From an uncultured Eubacteriales bacterium (GTDB lineage Bacteria; Bacillota; Clostridia; Oscillospirales; Acutalibacteraceae): a stretch of DNA of 17,835 bases. Under the pieces are notes generated by a model that did not search any database, was not told the origin of the DNA, and saw nothing but the letters and a program-made list of their open reading frames with translations. The stretch is taken from assembly GCA_934444695.1 (NCBI GenBank), contig CAKSDF010000025.1, forward strand, positions 1 to 17,835, in the 5' to 3' direction. This document shows, one piece after another, positions 6,866 to 14,054 of the stretch (positions are counted from its first letter, which is position 1; the number at the start of each line of letters is the position of its first letter). The position numbers and the translations under genes were made by a program.

Positions 6866-6917
6866 ACGGCACGGAGATGAGATACAGGAAAAAATGCCGT
6901 GTGAGATTTTTTGTTTT
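6866..6917 (+). terminator. weak terminator candidate after thioesterase gene
   Basis: ACGGCA (6866-6871) pairs with TGCCGT (6895-6900) around a 23-base loop, followed five bases later by ATTTTTTGTTTT. The long loop makes it a poor terminator on its own. Confidence 0.3.
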
Positions 6918-6977
6918 AAGCATTTTCGCCGCCGCTGAAAAAAGCCCTTAAAGCCTTGAAAATCAAAGAACTAAACC

Positions 6978-7019
6978 GTGGGTAGAGCCGATTTTTTTGC
7001 TCTACCCGCCGTGTTTTTT
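6978..7019 (+). terminator. terminator between thioesterase and degV
   Basis: GGGTAGAGC (6980-6988) pairs perfectly with GCTCTACCC (6999-7007). The stem extends by two more pairs, including one G-T, to 6978/7009, around a 10-base loop. A six-T run follows at 7014-7019. It should separate the thioesterase and degV transcripts. Confidence 0.62.
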
Positions 7020-7047
7020 AAGTAGAATAGGCGGTCGGCAGAGTAGC

Positions 7048-7076
7048 TTGAAAAAAATCCGCCGTAATGATATTAT
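7048..7076 (+). promoter_or_regulatory. promoter of degV-family gene
   Basis: TTGAAA (7048-7053), a 17-base spacer and TATTAT (7071-7076) lie just after the preceding terminator. The predicted start near 7083 leaves about 380 bases before the degV ATG. Confidence 0.55.
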
Positions 7077-7082
7077 TTTTGC

Positions 7083-7461
7083 GGACACAAAAGTTTCCCT
7101 TCTCCGGCTGATGACAGACGGAAATCCGGAAGAAGGGGAATCTTTGCCTGCCACGGGTCGAAAGGGACGGGACTTTGCATTCCCGTTTCTTCCGATTCGG
7201 CAAAGCTGCGTTCCCTATTCCGCGCCTTTATCACATAGGAAAAATCTGCACTTGCAAAAGGACGGCGGCCTGAAGGCCTTCCCCCACCAGCGAGGCAAAA
7301 TATTGTCTTGCAGAAAACAGGGGCTTATTTATTGCGCTGCGATTATGCCCGCGCACCGGGTAAGTCCGACGTTTTCCTTTGGCAGCGGCAGAAAGATTTT
7401 CATCCCACACATTTTCAGCAGCCTTTGCCATTATTTTTTTGAGAATCGAGGATTAATTAAA
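7083..7461 (+). promoter_or_regulatory. long, strongly structured 5' leader of degV
   Basis: This non-coding stretch carries serial hairpins. Stem A joins 7095-7107 to 7126-7140 with 13 pairs and two single-base bulges. Stem B joins 7158-7172 to 7181-7195 with 14 of 15 positions paired around an eight-base loop, and is enclosed by CTTTGCC (7142-7148) with GGCAAAG (7199-7205). Smaller stems are GGCC/GGCC (7267-7278) and TGCGC/GCGCA (7333-7355). A seven-T run (7434-7440) after a weak GGCA-GGC/GCC-TGCC stem (7381-7429) could be an attenuator just before the ribosome binding site. I recognise no known riboswitch class. The degV frame stays open through it, but nothing there looks coding. Confidence 0.5.
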
Positions 7462-8334
7462 ATGACTGTACTTTTCACCGACACTTCATCCAACCTCCCC
7501 AAAGAAAGCTTAAAAAAACACAACATCAAGGTGGTTAAATATTCCTATTTTTACGAGGACGAAAATAAGGATCTGTCCGGTCAGGATTTTGACGGTAAGG
7601 CCTTTTATGACAATATGCGCGCCGGCAAGGTGGTCAACACTTCAATGATAAATATGGGCACCTTTGAGGACGCATTTGAAAGCGAGCTTGAAAAAGGAAA
7701 CGACATTCTCTATCTCGGTATGTCATCGGGACTGAGCGGCACCATGAACATTGCAAGGCTGGTGGCCGAGGAGCTTAAAGAGGAATACCCCGACCGGCAG
7801 ATCGAGGTGGTCGACACCCTGGCGGCCTCCCTCGGCGAAGGCTTTATGGTGATGGATGCGGCAATGTATCTCGACCGCGGAATGTCGGCAAGCGAGGTTG
7901 CCGAAAAGATACGCCGCCGCACATCGAAAATGTGTCAATGCCTGACGGTTGACGACATCAATTATCTTAAAAGGACGGGGCGTGTATCGGGACCGGTGGC
8001 CTTTATCGGATCGCTTCTCGGAATCCGTCCCCTGCTTCGCGGAAACAGCCACGGCAAGATAGTTATGTACGGTAAGGTCAGAGGAGCTGCCGCCGCAATT
8101 TCAGCCCTTGCCGACAGATATGATCAGCTGGTTATCGACCGCTCGGCGCCGGTAGGCATTGCCCACGCCGACAATCCCAAGGCCGCCGAAAAGCTGCTGA
8201 GCATTTTAAAGGAGCAAAAAGGCTTTACGGGAAAGCATATGACCGTTTATTATGAGCCGGTCACAGGATCTCATGTAGGTCCCGGCACGGTGGCCCTCTT
8301 CTTCTACGGCAACGCCCGCAAGAGCTTGATTTGA
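7462..8334 (+). CDS. DegV-family fatty-acid-binding protein (FakB-like)
   Basis: The 290-residue protein matches DegV/FakB proteins, which hold a fatty acid and present it to the kinase FakA for phosphorylation and entry into phospholipid synthesis. Landmarks from the ATG at 7462 are TDTSSNLP (6-13), the conserved MSSGLSGTMN block, LKRTGRVSGPVAFIGSLLGI RP-type middle segment, and the lipid-contact ending GSHVGPGTVALFFYG. The frame is open upstream to 6997, but the start at 7462 follows GAGGA by nine bases and gives the family's usual length; the upstream translation shows no homology. The thioesterase gene just before it can supply free fatty acids, so a shared lipid theme is plausible. No FakA gene is in the window. 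Ligand specificity is unknown. Confidence 0.92.
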   Translation: MTVLFTDTSSNLPKESLKKHNIKVVKYSYFYEDENKDLSGQDFDGKAFYDNMRAGKVVNTSMINMGTFEDAFESELEKGNDILYLGMSSGLSGTMNIARLVAEELKEEYPDRQIEVVDTLAASLGEGFMVMDAAMYLDRGMSASEVAEKIRRRTSKMCQCLTVDDINYLKRTGRVSGPVAFIGSLLGIRPLLRGNSHGKIVMYGKVRGAAAAISALADRYDQLVIDRSAPVGIAHADNPKAAEKLLSILKEQKGFTGKHMTVYYEPVTGSHVGPGTVALFFYGNARKSLI

Positions 8335-8359
8335 ACAACATACTATAAATATATTACAG

Positions 8360-8408
8360 CGCCCATCGGTACAGGCTTTGAGCTTTATCGACAGGCGTTT
8401 TTCTTTTT
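8360..8408 (+). terminator. terminator after degV-family gene
   Basis: CGCC (8360-8363) pairs with GGCG (8394-8397), and inside it CGGT (8367-8370) pairs with ATCG (8387-8390), separated by symmetric three-base internal loops. TTTTTCTTTTT follows directly. Confidence 0.6.
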
Positions 8409-8508
8409 AAAATATAAACGGTGCAAATACCGTATAGAGAAAAGCAGCAGCAAAAGTCTCAGCAAAGATTTTTCGGAAAAATTCCGGGAATTGTGAACTT
8501 TTTGTTAA

Positions 8509-8541
8509 TTTGACCTTATTTGACCTTGACATTCTTTGACC
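8509..8541 (+). promoter_or_regulatory. CtsR operator, three heptads
   Basis: TTTGACC occurs at 8509-8515, 8519-8525 and 8535-8541. The first two, spaced by TTA, read on the other strand as GGTCAAA-TAA-GGTCAAA, an exact match to the known CtsR box (A/G)GTCAAA-NAN-(A/G)GTCAAA. The second heptad abuts the -35 hexamer and the third sits in the -35/-10 spacer, so bound CtsR would block RNA polymerase. The operator stands upstream of ctsR itself, indicating autorepression relieved by heat or protein damage. Confidence 0.93.
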
Positions 8542-8554
8542 TTTGCTGTATACT
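8526..8554 (+). promoter_or_regulatory. promoter of the ctsR-mcsA-mcsB-clpC operon
   Basis: A perfect TTGACA (8526-8531), a 17-base spacer and TATACT (8549-8554) form a near-consensus sigma-A promoter overlapping the CtsR heptads. The predicted start is near 8561. Confidence 0.88.
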
Positions 8555-8560
8555 GTGAAA

Positions 8561-8919
8561 CAGAAAGAGAAAAAAGGACAAAGTTCCGGGAATGAGTCCT
8601 TAAAGACAAGCTCCTTCGGGCGCAGTTATTCACCGTTCGGTTGCTTAGAACAGCGAAAACGGCGCTATAGCAACAGCGTTGCCGATGCAGCCTTCGTCTT
8701 ACGGTGCTAAACGCAAGGTCACAAGGTTTGCGGTAAGCAGCAACAGGACACGGCAGCGGTCACTTGCAGTGATGCTTCGGCGTACGGTGTGAGGACGGCG
8801 GCACGGTCACTTGCAGCGATGCTTTCATCCCCTTCATATAAATAAAGAGGCGATGGGTGCAGCGCACAGCGTCGCCGGCGGAAGGTGCGGTCTTTAGGAA
8901 TCGGTTTTCGGATAGGAAT
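8561..8919 (+). other. long leader of the clp operon with a 21-base direct repeat
   Basis: About 360 bases separate the predicted start from ctsR. The leader contains a UUCG-looped hairpin near 8612-8625 (GCTCC-TTCG-GGCGC, one mismatch). It also contains two 21-base copies of CGGTCACTTGCAG(T/C)GATGCTT, at 8757-8777 and 8804-8824, differing at one base. A GTG at 8857 is in frame with ctsR behind AAAGAGG, but the extra residues do not resemble CtsR. No known regulatory RNA is recognisable. Confidence 0.5.
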
Positions 8920-9387
8920 ATGAGAAAAGAGTTGAGCGAACAAATGAGAATGAGTGATTTGGTAGCAGAAAAAATATTGGAGATGATAAAAGCTCAAAAC
9001 GGATTTGCCGAAATTAAACGGGGCGAGCTTGCCGAGAATCTCGGCTGCGTGCCCAGTCAGATAAACTACGTTCTAACCTCACGATTCACCCCCGAGCACG
9101 GATACACCGTCGAAAGCCGTCGAGGCGGCGGCGGTTACATCCGCATAACACGGGTCAGGGTCGATCGTGGCACCGCTGTTATGCACCTTGTTAATTCCAT
9201 CGGCGACAGCATCGACTTCCCCACCGCCAAGGCGGTTATCGGAAATCTTTCGGAACAGGGTTTTATCTCGGGCGACAACGCAGCAATAATGTTGGCGGCA
9301 ATGAACGACCGCTGTTACAGCAGTCTTTCCCCCGACAGCCGCAACACCGTTCGGGCAGCAATATTAAAGCAGATGCTGATAAAATAA
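8920..9387 (+). CDS. ctsR: CtsR, class III heat-shock transcriptional repressor
   Basis: The protein (155 residues from the ATG at 8920) matches CtsR, the dimeric repressor of clp genes in Firmicutes. The winged helix-turn-helix includes EIKRGELAENLGCVPSQINYVL (31-52), then the family hallmark ESRRGGGGYIRI (65-76). Its Arg pair contacts DNA, and its tetraglycine loop is the thermosensor described for B. subtilis CtsR. The C-terminal half is the dimer/regulatory domain. The start is uncertain: ATG 8920 has GGA at seven bases, while ATG 8944 (MRMSDL) aligns better with known N-termini. Three CtsR heptads lie in its own promoter, and mcsA-mcsB-clpC follow on the same strand, so it should repress this operon. 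Confidence 0.95.
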   Translation: MRKELSEQMRMSDLVAEKILEMIKAQNGFAEIKRGELAENLGCVPSQINYVLTSRFTPEHGYTVESRRGGGGYIRITRVRVDRGTAVMHLVNSIGDSIDFPTAKAVIGNLSEQGFISGDNAAIMLAAMNDRCYSSLSPDSRNTVRAAILKQMLIK

Positions 9388-9454
9388 AAGGCAGGCCTGA
9401 GAGCAAAAGAAATGTAATTTGAAAGCATCAAACAAACAGTGCAAACACGCTGAA

Positions 9455-9545
9455 CACATCAAGCACATCAAGCACATCAAGCACATCAAACACATCAAAC
9501 ACATAAGACACATTAAACAACATCGAACACGTCAAATACATCAAA
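9455..9545 (+). repeat. nine-base satellite (CACATCAAG-type) inside the clp operon
   Basis: About ten tandem units run between ctsR and mcsA. Three are CACATCAAG, two CACATCAAA, and then drifting variants (CACATAAGA, CACATTAAA, one ten-base unit, CACGTCAAA, TACATCAAA). The array is purest at its left end. It occupies much of the 240-base gap 9388-9627, which otherwise holds only the mcsA ribosome binding site. A TTG-initiated frame through it would encode His-Ile-Lys repeats, which I regard as non-coding. Confidence 0.9.
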
Positions 9546-9627
9546 CGGTTGTATTTACAATCGGATTTAAACCAAAACTTAAAAAGAACAAAACCTACAA
9601 CAACAAAGGTACGAAAGGAAGATACAT

Positions 9628-10146
9628 ATGCTTTGTGAAAAATGCGGAAAAAGACAGGCAACAACACACATCAAAAAATCCATCAACGGAGTTTATGAAG
9701 AACATCATTATTGCAGTGAATGTGCCGCCGAAAGCGGCGTTAAGGCTTTCCCCTCCTTCGGGGCTTTCGGAGACGGCGGACTTTTCGGGTCGCTTTTAGG
9801 GCTTCCCTTCTCGGAAACCCACACAAGCCGCGCCGACACCCTTCGCTGCCCGTTTTGCGGAACATCCTTTTCGGAGATTTCCGAAAGCGGACGGGTGGGA
9901 TGTGCCCAGTGCTATGACACATTCAGAAAGCAGCTGCTTCCCTCCATCGAGCGCATACACGGAAGGGCTTCCCACTGCGGAAAGGCTCCCGAGCGCGAGA
10001 TAACCGAGGAGGACAAGAAGAAAAAGCAGCTTGATGAGCTTAAAGAAAAACTTCAAAAGGCGGTTGACGCTCAGGAATATGAGCAGGCCGCAAAATTCAG
10101 AGATCAGATAAAAGAGTTGGAGGGTGAACACAATGAGCAAAAATAA
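9628..10146 (+). CDS. mcsA: McsA, zinc-binding activator of McsB kinase
   Basis: The 172-residue protein has four CxxC pairs (Cys3/6, 29/32, 74/77 and 92/95), arranged as two zinc-binding modules. A C-terminal UVR motif at about 137-165 (LKEKLQKAVDAQEYEQAAKF) can contact partner proteins. This is the standard McsA layout. McsA stimulates McsB arginine-kinase activity and, with it, releases CtsR from DNA under stress. A flexible Gly/Phe-rich stretch (40-60) follows the first module. The ATG follows AGGAAG by about six bases. The 3' end overlaps mcsB by 14 bases, so the two partners are probably translationally coupled. Confidence 0.96.
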   Translation: MLCEKCGKRQATTHIKKSINGVYEEHHYCSECAAESGVKAFPSFGAFGDGGLFGSLLGLPFSETHTSRADTLRCPFCGTSFSEISESGRVGCAQCYDTFRKQLLPSIERIHGRASHCGKAPEREITEEDKKKKQLDELKEKLQKAVDAQEYEQAAKFRDQIKELEGEHNEQK

Positions 10147-11140
10147 ATGGTATGAACAGGTTGAAAATCAGGGCGATCTGGCGGTCAGCACCCGCATACG
10201 CCTTGCACGAAACCTTAAAGATTATCCCTTTTCCTCAAAACTGACGGCCGACAAGATCAACTGCATAAACCGTGCGGTGTGGGATGCCGTTCCCGACAAA
10301 AAGGATTTCGATTATATCGAACTTTGCGACCTTAACAAGGCTCAGCGCCTCGCCCTTTGCGAGCAGCATCTCATCAGTCCCGAGTTTGCTGAAAAAAATG
10401 ACGGTCACGCCATCATTATGAATAAAGACCGCTCGGTATGCATAATGCTTTGCGAGGAGGATCACATCAGGATTCAGGTGCTTTGCGCCGGATTTGCCCT
10501 TGAAAAAGCCTACAAAACCGCCGATACCATCGAGACCGAGCTTGAGAAAAAACTCACCTTTGCCTTTGACAAGGATCTCGGCTATCTGACCGAGTGCCCC
10601 ACCAATCTCGGCACCGGTATGAGGGCGTCGGTAATGCTTCATTTACCCGCTCTTGAGGCGGCAAACGGAATCGAGGCTTTGAGCCGCGCCGTTGCAAAGA
10701 TCGGTTTGACCCTTCGTGGAACCTACGGAGAAGGCAGCGGAGCGGCAGGCTCGCTCTATCAGCTTTCCAATCAGATAACCCTCGGCATCGACGAAAAATC
10801 GGCCATCGAAAACCTTTCGGCCGTTACAAAGCAGGTTATGGACAAGGAGCTTGAAGCCCGCAAGACGGTCGGTCGGGACAATCTTGAGGATATGGTCTAC
10901 CGTTCGCTGGGCATTCTTAAAAGTGCCCGTATGCTTTCGGGCGCCGAGCTTTCAAAGCATCTTTCAAACCTGAGACTGGGCGGTTCTATGGATATGGAGG
11001 ACATTCCCGCTCCCGCCCTTATAAATCGTCTTGAGAACGAGCTTTGCGCCGCCGCAATAACGGCCGAAAATCCCGATTGCAAGACCCCCGAGGCCCGGGA
11101 CAAATTCCGCGCCGCAAAGGTCAGGGAAATGCTGAAATAA
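10133..11140 (+). CDS. mcsB: McsB, protein-arginine kinase
   Basis: The 335-residue protein belongs to the phosphagen-kinase-like family but phosphorylates arginine in proteins, marking them for ClpC-ClpP degradation. Visible are the nucleotide-binding STRIRLARNL (19-28), EEDHIRIQ (108-115) with the catalytic acidic residue, CPTNLGTGMRASVMLHLPAL (155-174) carrying the reactive-Cys signature, GTYGEGSGA (196-204), and a C-terminal RDKFRA (322-327). The last matches the RDxxRA motif that forms the allosteric phosphoarginine pocket of McsB. The ATG at 10133 follows GGAGG by nine bases; a GTG at 10124 is in frame but overlaps the binding site. It overlaps mcsA by 14 bases. All key residues appear intact. 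Confidence 0.97.
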   Translation: MSKNKWYEQVENQGDLAVSTRIRLARNLKDYPFSSKLTADKINCINRAVWDAVPDKKDFDYIELCDLNKAQRLALCEQHLISPEFAEKNDGHAIIMNKDRSVCIMLCEEDHIRIQVLCAGFALEKAYKTADTIETELEKKLTFAFDKDLGYLTECPTNLGTGMRASVMLHLPALEAANGIEALSRAVAKIGLTLRGTYGEGSGAAGSLYQLSNQITLGIDEKSAIENLSAVTKQVMDKELEARKTVGRDNLEDMVYRSLGILKSARMLSGAELSKHLSNLRLGGSMDMEDIPAPALINRLENELCAAAITAENPDCKTPEARDKFRAAKVREMLK

Positions 11141-11242
11141 TTCGGGCGGCGATGTCCACCGTTTGCTTAAACAATTAAATTTTGAACATTAAATTAAAAA
11201 TATCATTTCGGTGCTGTGCCGGGAGGGTCGTAAGCATTTCCT

Positions 11243-11283
11243 TTTAAAGCAGGCGGGTCGTTAAGTCGACACATTGCTTTAAA
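11243..11283 (+). other. stem-loop in the mcsB-clpC gap
   Basis: TTTAAAGCA (11243-11251) pairs perfectly with TGCTTTAAA (11275-11283), enclosing a smaller GTCG/CGAC stem (11257-11270). No T-run follows, so it is not a terminator. It lies in the 194-base mcsB-clpC gap, about 50 bases before the clpC ATG, where an RNA-processing or stability element would fit. I see no credible separate clpC promoter. Confidence 0.5.
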
Positions 11284-11334
11284 CAGTCGGTGCCCGAGCC
11301 ACTTTAAACAGCACATCAGAAAGGACTGAACACT

Positions 11335-13884
11335 ATGTATAAATTCAACGGATTTACCGAAAAGGCCAACAAGGCCATAAATCTTGCCATCGAAAAGGCC
11401 GAAACCATGGGTCACACCTACATCGGCAGCGAGCATCTGCTTCTCGGCATTCTTGCCGAAGGCTCGGGCGCGGCCGCCGCACTGCTTTTGGCCAAAGGGG
11501 TAAGCGAGGAAAAAATCGCCGAACTGCTTGCCGAAAAGGTGGGCGAAGGACTTCCCACCTCCCTTACTCCCGACGACTTTACCCCCAGAGCAAAAAGAAT
11601 TCTCGAAATGTCCATTGCAGCCGCAAGATCCCTTTCCAGCGGATACGTTGGCACCGAGCACATCCTGCTTGCCATAATTGAAGAGGGTCAGAGCTACGCC
11701 GTAGCCTTTCTCAGGGAACTCGGAATCAAGCCCGAGGACATCTCATCTCAGATACTCTCGGCTTCCGACAGCTTTTCTTCCAAAAACGGCGACGAGCAAA
11801 AGGCCAAAAAGGGCGGCGGAAAGTGCCCCACCCTTGATAAATTCGGCCGTGATCTGACCGCCGAGGCCAAGGAAGGAAAAATCGATCCTGTCATCGGCCG
11901 AAGCGAGGAAATTCAGCGTGTCATTCAGATACTCACCCGCCGCACCAAAAACAATCCCTGCCTCATCGGCGAGCCGGGTGTCGGTAAAACCGCCATTGCA
12001 GAGGGGCTTGCCCTTAAAATCGCATCGGGCGAGGTGCCGGAAATTCTCGAAAACAAACGGGTTGTATCTCTGGATCTCACCGGTATGGTGGCCGGAACAA
12101 AATACCGCGGCGACTTTGAGGAACGCATAAAGACCGCCCTTGACGAGGTCAAAAAGAGCGGCGATGTCATTCTCTTTATCGACGAGCTGCACACCATCGT
12201 CGGCGCAGGCTCGGCCGAAGGCTCCACCGATGCCGCAAACATCTTAAAGCCTTCTCTTGCAAGAGGCGATCTTCAGGTCATCGGCGCCACCACCCTTAAC
12301 GAATACCGCAAATATATCGAAAAGGATGCCGCCCTTGAGCGCCGTTTCCAGCCTGTAACTGTGGGTGAGCCCTCGGAAGAGGAAGCGGTTGAAATTCTCA
12401 AGGGTCTCAGGGACAAATATGAGGCTCACCACCACGTTAAAATTTCCGACGAAGCTATTGAGGCTGCCGTTAAGCTTTCTTCCCGCTATATTTCCGACAG
12501 ATTCCTGCCCGACAAGGCTATCGACCTTATCGACGAGGCCGGATCACGCGTCAAGCTGCAAAGCCTTACCCCTCCCGACGACATCCGTCAGCTGGAGGAC
12601 GAAATAAAGACCATTGCGGCCGAAAAGACGGCCAGCGTCAATGCTCAGGACTTTGAGGGAGCGGCAAAGCTCCGCGACAAGGAAAGAGAAAAAACCGAGC
12701 AGCTTAAAAAGCTCAAGGAGCAGTGGCACGAAAGCAACCGTCATTCGGGCGGCGAGGTCACTCCCGAGGAGATTGCCGAGATCGTTTCGGGCTGGACCGG
12801 TATCCCCGCCACCACCCTCACCGAGGAGGAAGGACAAAAGCTTTTACGCCTTGAAGACGAGCTTCATAAACGTCTTGTGGGACAGGACGAGGCAGTCAGC
12901 GCCGTTTCGAGGGCCATACGCCGCGGCAGGGTCGGTCTTAAGGATCCCAAGCGCCCCACCGGCTCCTTCCTCTTCTTAGGACCTACCGGCGTCGGTAAGA
13001 CCGAGCTTTGCAAAACCCTTGCCGAGACCATGTTCGGCAGCGAAAACGCCGTAATTCGTTTTGATATGTCGGAATATATGGAGAAGCACACCGTATCCCG
13101 CCTTGTGGGATCGCCTCCCGGATACGTGGGATATGACGAGGGTGGCCAGCTTACCGAGGCCGTTCGCAGAAAACCATACAGCGTGGTGCTTTTCGACGAG
13201 ATCGAGAAGGCACATCCCGACATATTCAACATTCTGCTTCAGATCCTTGACGACGGCGTTTTAACCGACGCTCAGGGAAGAAAAGTGGATTTCAAAAACA
13301 CCGTCATCATTATGACCTCCAATGTCGGCGCAAGAGCCATAAGCGAGCAAAAGAGCTTTGGCTTCGGCGACAAGCAGGAGCAGGAAAAGGATGACAAGAA
13401 GATAAAAGACGAGGTAATGAGCGCCCTTAAGGCTCAGTTCCGTCCCGAGTTCCTCAACCGTATCGACGACATCATTGTCTTTAAACAACTTGAAAAAGAC
13501 GACATCGCCGAGATCGCCCGAAGGCTTCTCAAGGTGCTGTCCCGCCGCATTTACGACAATATGGAGATCACCCTTTCCTTTACCGACAAGGCGGTTGAAA
13601 AGCTGGCCGACGCGGGATTTGACAAGGTGTACGGTGCAAGACCTCTTCGCCGTGCCATTCAAAGTGCTATTGAGGATTCCCTTTCGGAGGAGATTCTCTC
13701 GGGCAAGATAAAGCGAGGCGACACGGTACGCTGCGACGCTTCCGACGACGGATATTCCTTTGAAAAATCCGACAAGGCCGAGGTTAAAGCCGACAAACAG
13801 GATGATGAAAAGGGCCGCGAATCGGGTACAGACGGCGACAAACCGGCCGACAGTCCCGACGGCAAGGATTCCGAAAAAGAATAA
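11335..13884 (+). CDS. clpC: ClpC, AAA+ ATPase/unfoldase of the ClpCP protease
   Basis: The 849-residue protein has the full ClpC architecture. Twin Clp-N repeats (about 1-145) bind phosphoarginine or adaptors. The first AAA+ domain has Walker A GEPGVGKT (212-219) and Walker B VILFIDE (278-284). A UVR/middle domain (about 415-465) contains AQDFEGAAKLRD, including the Phe and Arg used in MecA binding. The second AAA+ domain has GPTGVGKT (549-556) and VVLFDE (617-622). FGF near 675-677 is placed like the ClpP-docking loop. A charged, low-complexity tail (about 811-849) extends past the usual end of about 810 residues. It unfolds substrates into ClpP. AAAGGA lies nine bases before the ATG. It closes the CtsR-controlled operon and ends at a strong terminator. 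Confidence 0.98.
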   Translation: MYKFNGFTEKANKAINLAIEKAETMGHTYIGSEHLLLGILAEGSGAAAALLLAKGVSEEKIAELLAEKVGEGLPTSLTPDDFTPRAKRILEMSIAAARSLSSGYVGTEHILLAIIEEGQSYAVAFLRELGIKPEDISSQILSASDSFSSKNGDEQKAKKGGGKCPTLDKFGRDLTAEAKEGKIDPVIGRSEEIQRVIQILTRRTKNNPCLIGEPGVGKTAIAEGLALKIASGEVPEILENKRVVSLDLTGMVAGTKYRGDFEERIKTALDEVKKSGDVILFIDELHTIVGAGSAEGSTDAANILKPSLARGDLQVIGATTLNEYRKYIEKDAALERRFQPVTVGEPSEEEAVEILKGLRDKYEAHHHVKISDEAIEAAVKLSSRYISDRFLPDKAIDLIDEAGSRVKLQSLTPPDDIRQLEDEIKTIAAEKTASVNAQDFEGAAKLRDKEREKTEQLKKLKEQWHESNRHSGGEVTPEEIAEIVSGWTGIPATTLTEEEGQKLLRLEDELHKRLVGQDEAVSAVSRAIRRGRVGLKDPKRPTGSFLFLGPTGVGKTELCKTLAETMFGSENAVIRFDMSEYMEKHTVSRLVGSPPGYVGYDEGGQLTEAVRRKPYSVVLFDEIEKAHPDIFNILLQILDDGVLTDAQGRKVDFKNTVIIMTSNVGARAISEQKSFGFGDKQEQEKDDKKIKDEVMSALKAQFRPEFLNRIDDIIVFKQLEKDDIAEIARRLLKVLSRRIYDNMEITLSFTDKAVEKLADAGFDKVYGARPLRRAIQSAIEDSLSEEILSGKIKRGDTVRCDASDDGYSFEKSDKAEVKADKQDDEKGRESGTDGDKPADSPDGKDSEKE

Positions 13885-13959
13885 TAGCCGGCGATATTCA
13901 TAGGAAAATTATCTTGCAGCATTCTTTATCCCTATGGGTATCACTATCATAGCAAAAGC

Positions 13960-14008
13960 AAAACCTCCCATACCACCGAGCGATCGGTTGGCGGGAGGTT
14001 TTTGTTTT
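13960..14008. terminator. bidirectional terminator between clpC and DUF2752 gene
   Basis: AAAACCTCCC (13960-13969) pairs with GGGAGGTTTT (13993-14002), with an inner stem CCACCG/CGGTTGG around AGCGAT. T-rich tracts follow on both strands (TTTTTGTTTT rightward, TTTTGCTTTTG leftward). It serves the convergent clpC and DUF2752 transcripts. Confidence 0.9.
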
Positions 14009-14054
14009 ATATGCAATTTGAATTTGCGCTTTTTACTTTAAAAAGGCGTTTTGA

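Noticed and set aside
6997..7461. In-frame upstream extension of the degV-family gene (open from 6997)
   Set aside because: It would overlap the terminator and promoter, gives a composition unlike DegV proteins, and lacks a ribosome binding site; the ATG at 7462 gives the normal length.
7083..7461. Known riboswitch or T-box
   Set aside because: No T-box core, and no motif I recognise from purine, TPP, SAM, lysine, glycine, cobalamin or FMN classes; left as an unclassified structured leader.
8857..8919. Longer CtsR starting at GTG 8857
   Set aside because: The ribosome binding site is reasonable, but the added 21 residues have no counterpart in CtsR proteins, whose N-termini align near 8920-8950.
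9419..9799. Frame encoding a His-Ile-Lys repeat protein through the nine-base satellite
   Set aside because: It starts at TTG without a clear ribosome binding site, overlaps mcsA in another frame, and its sequence is simply the translation of the repeat.
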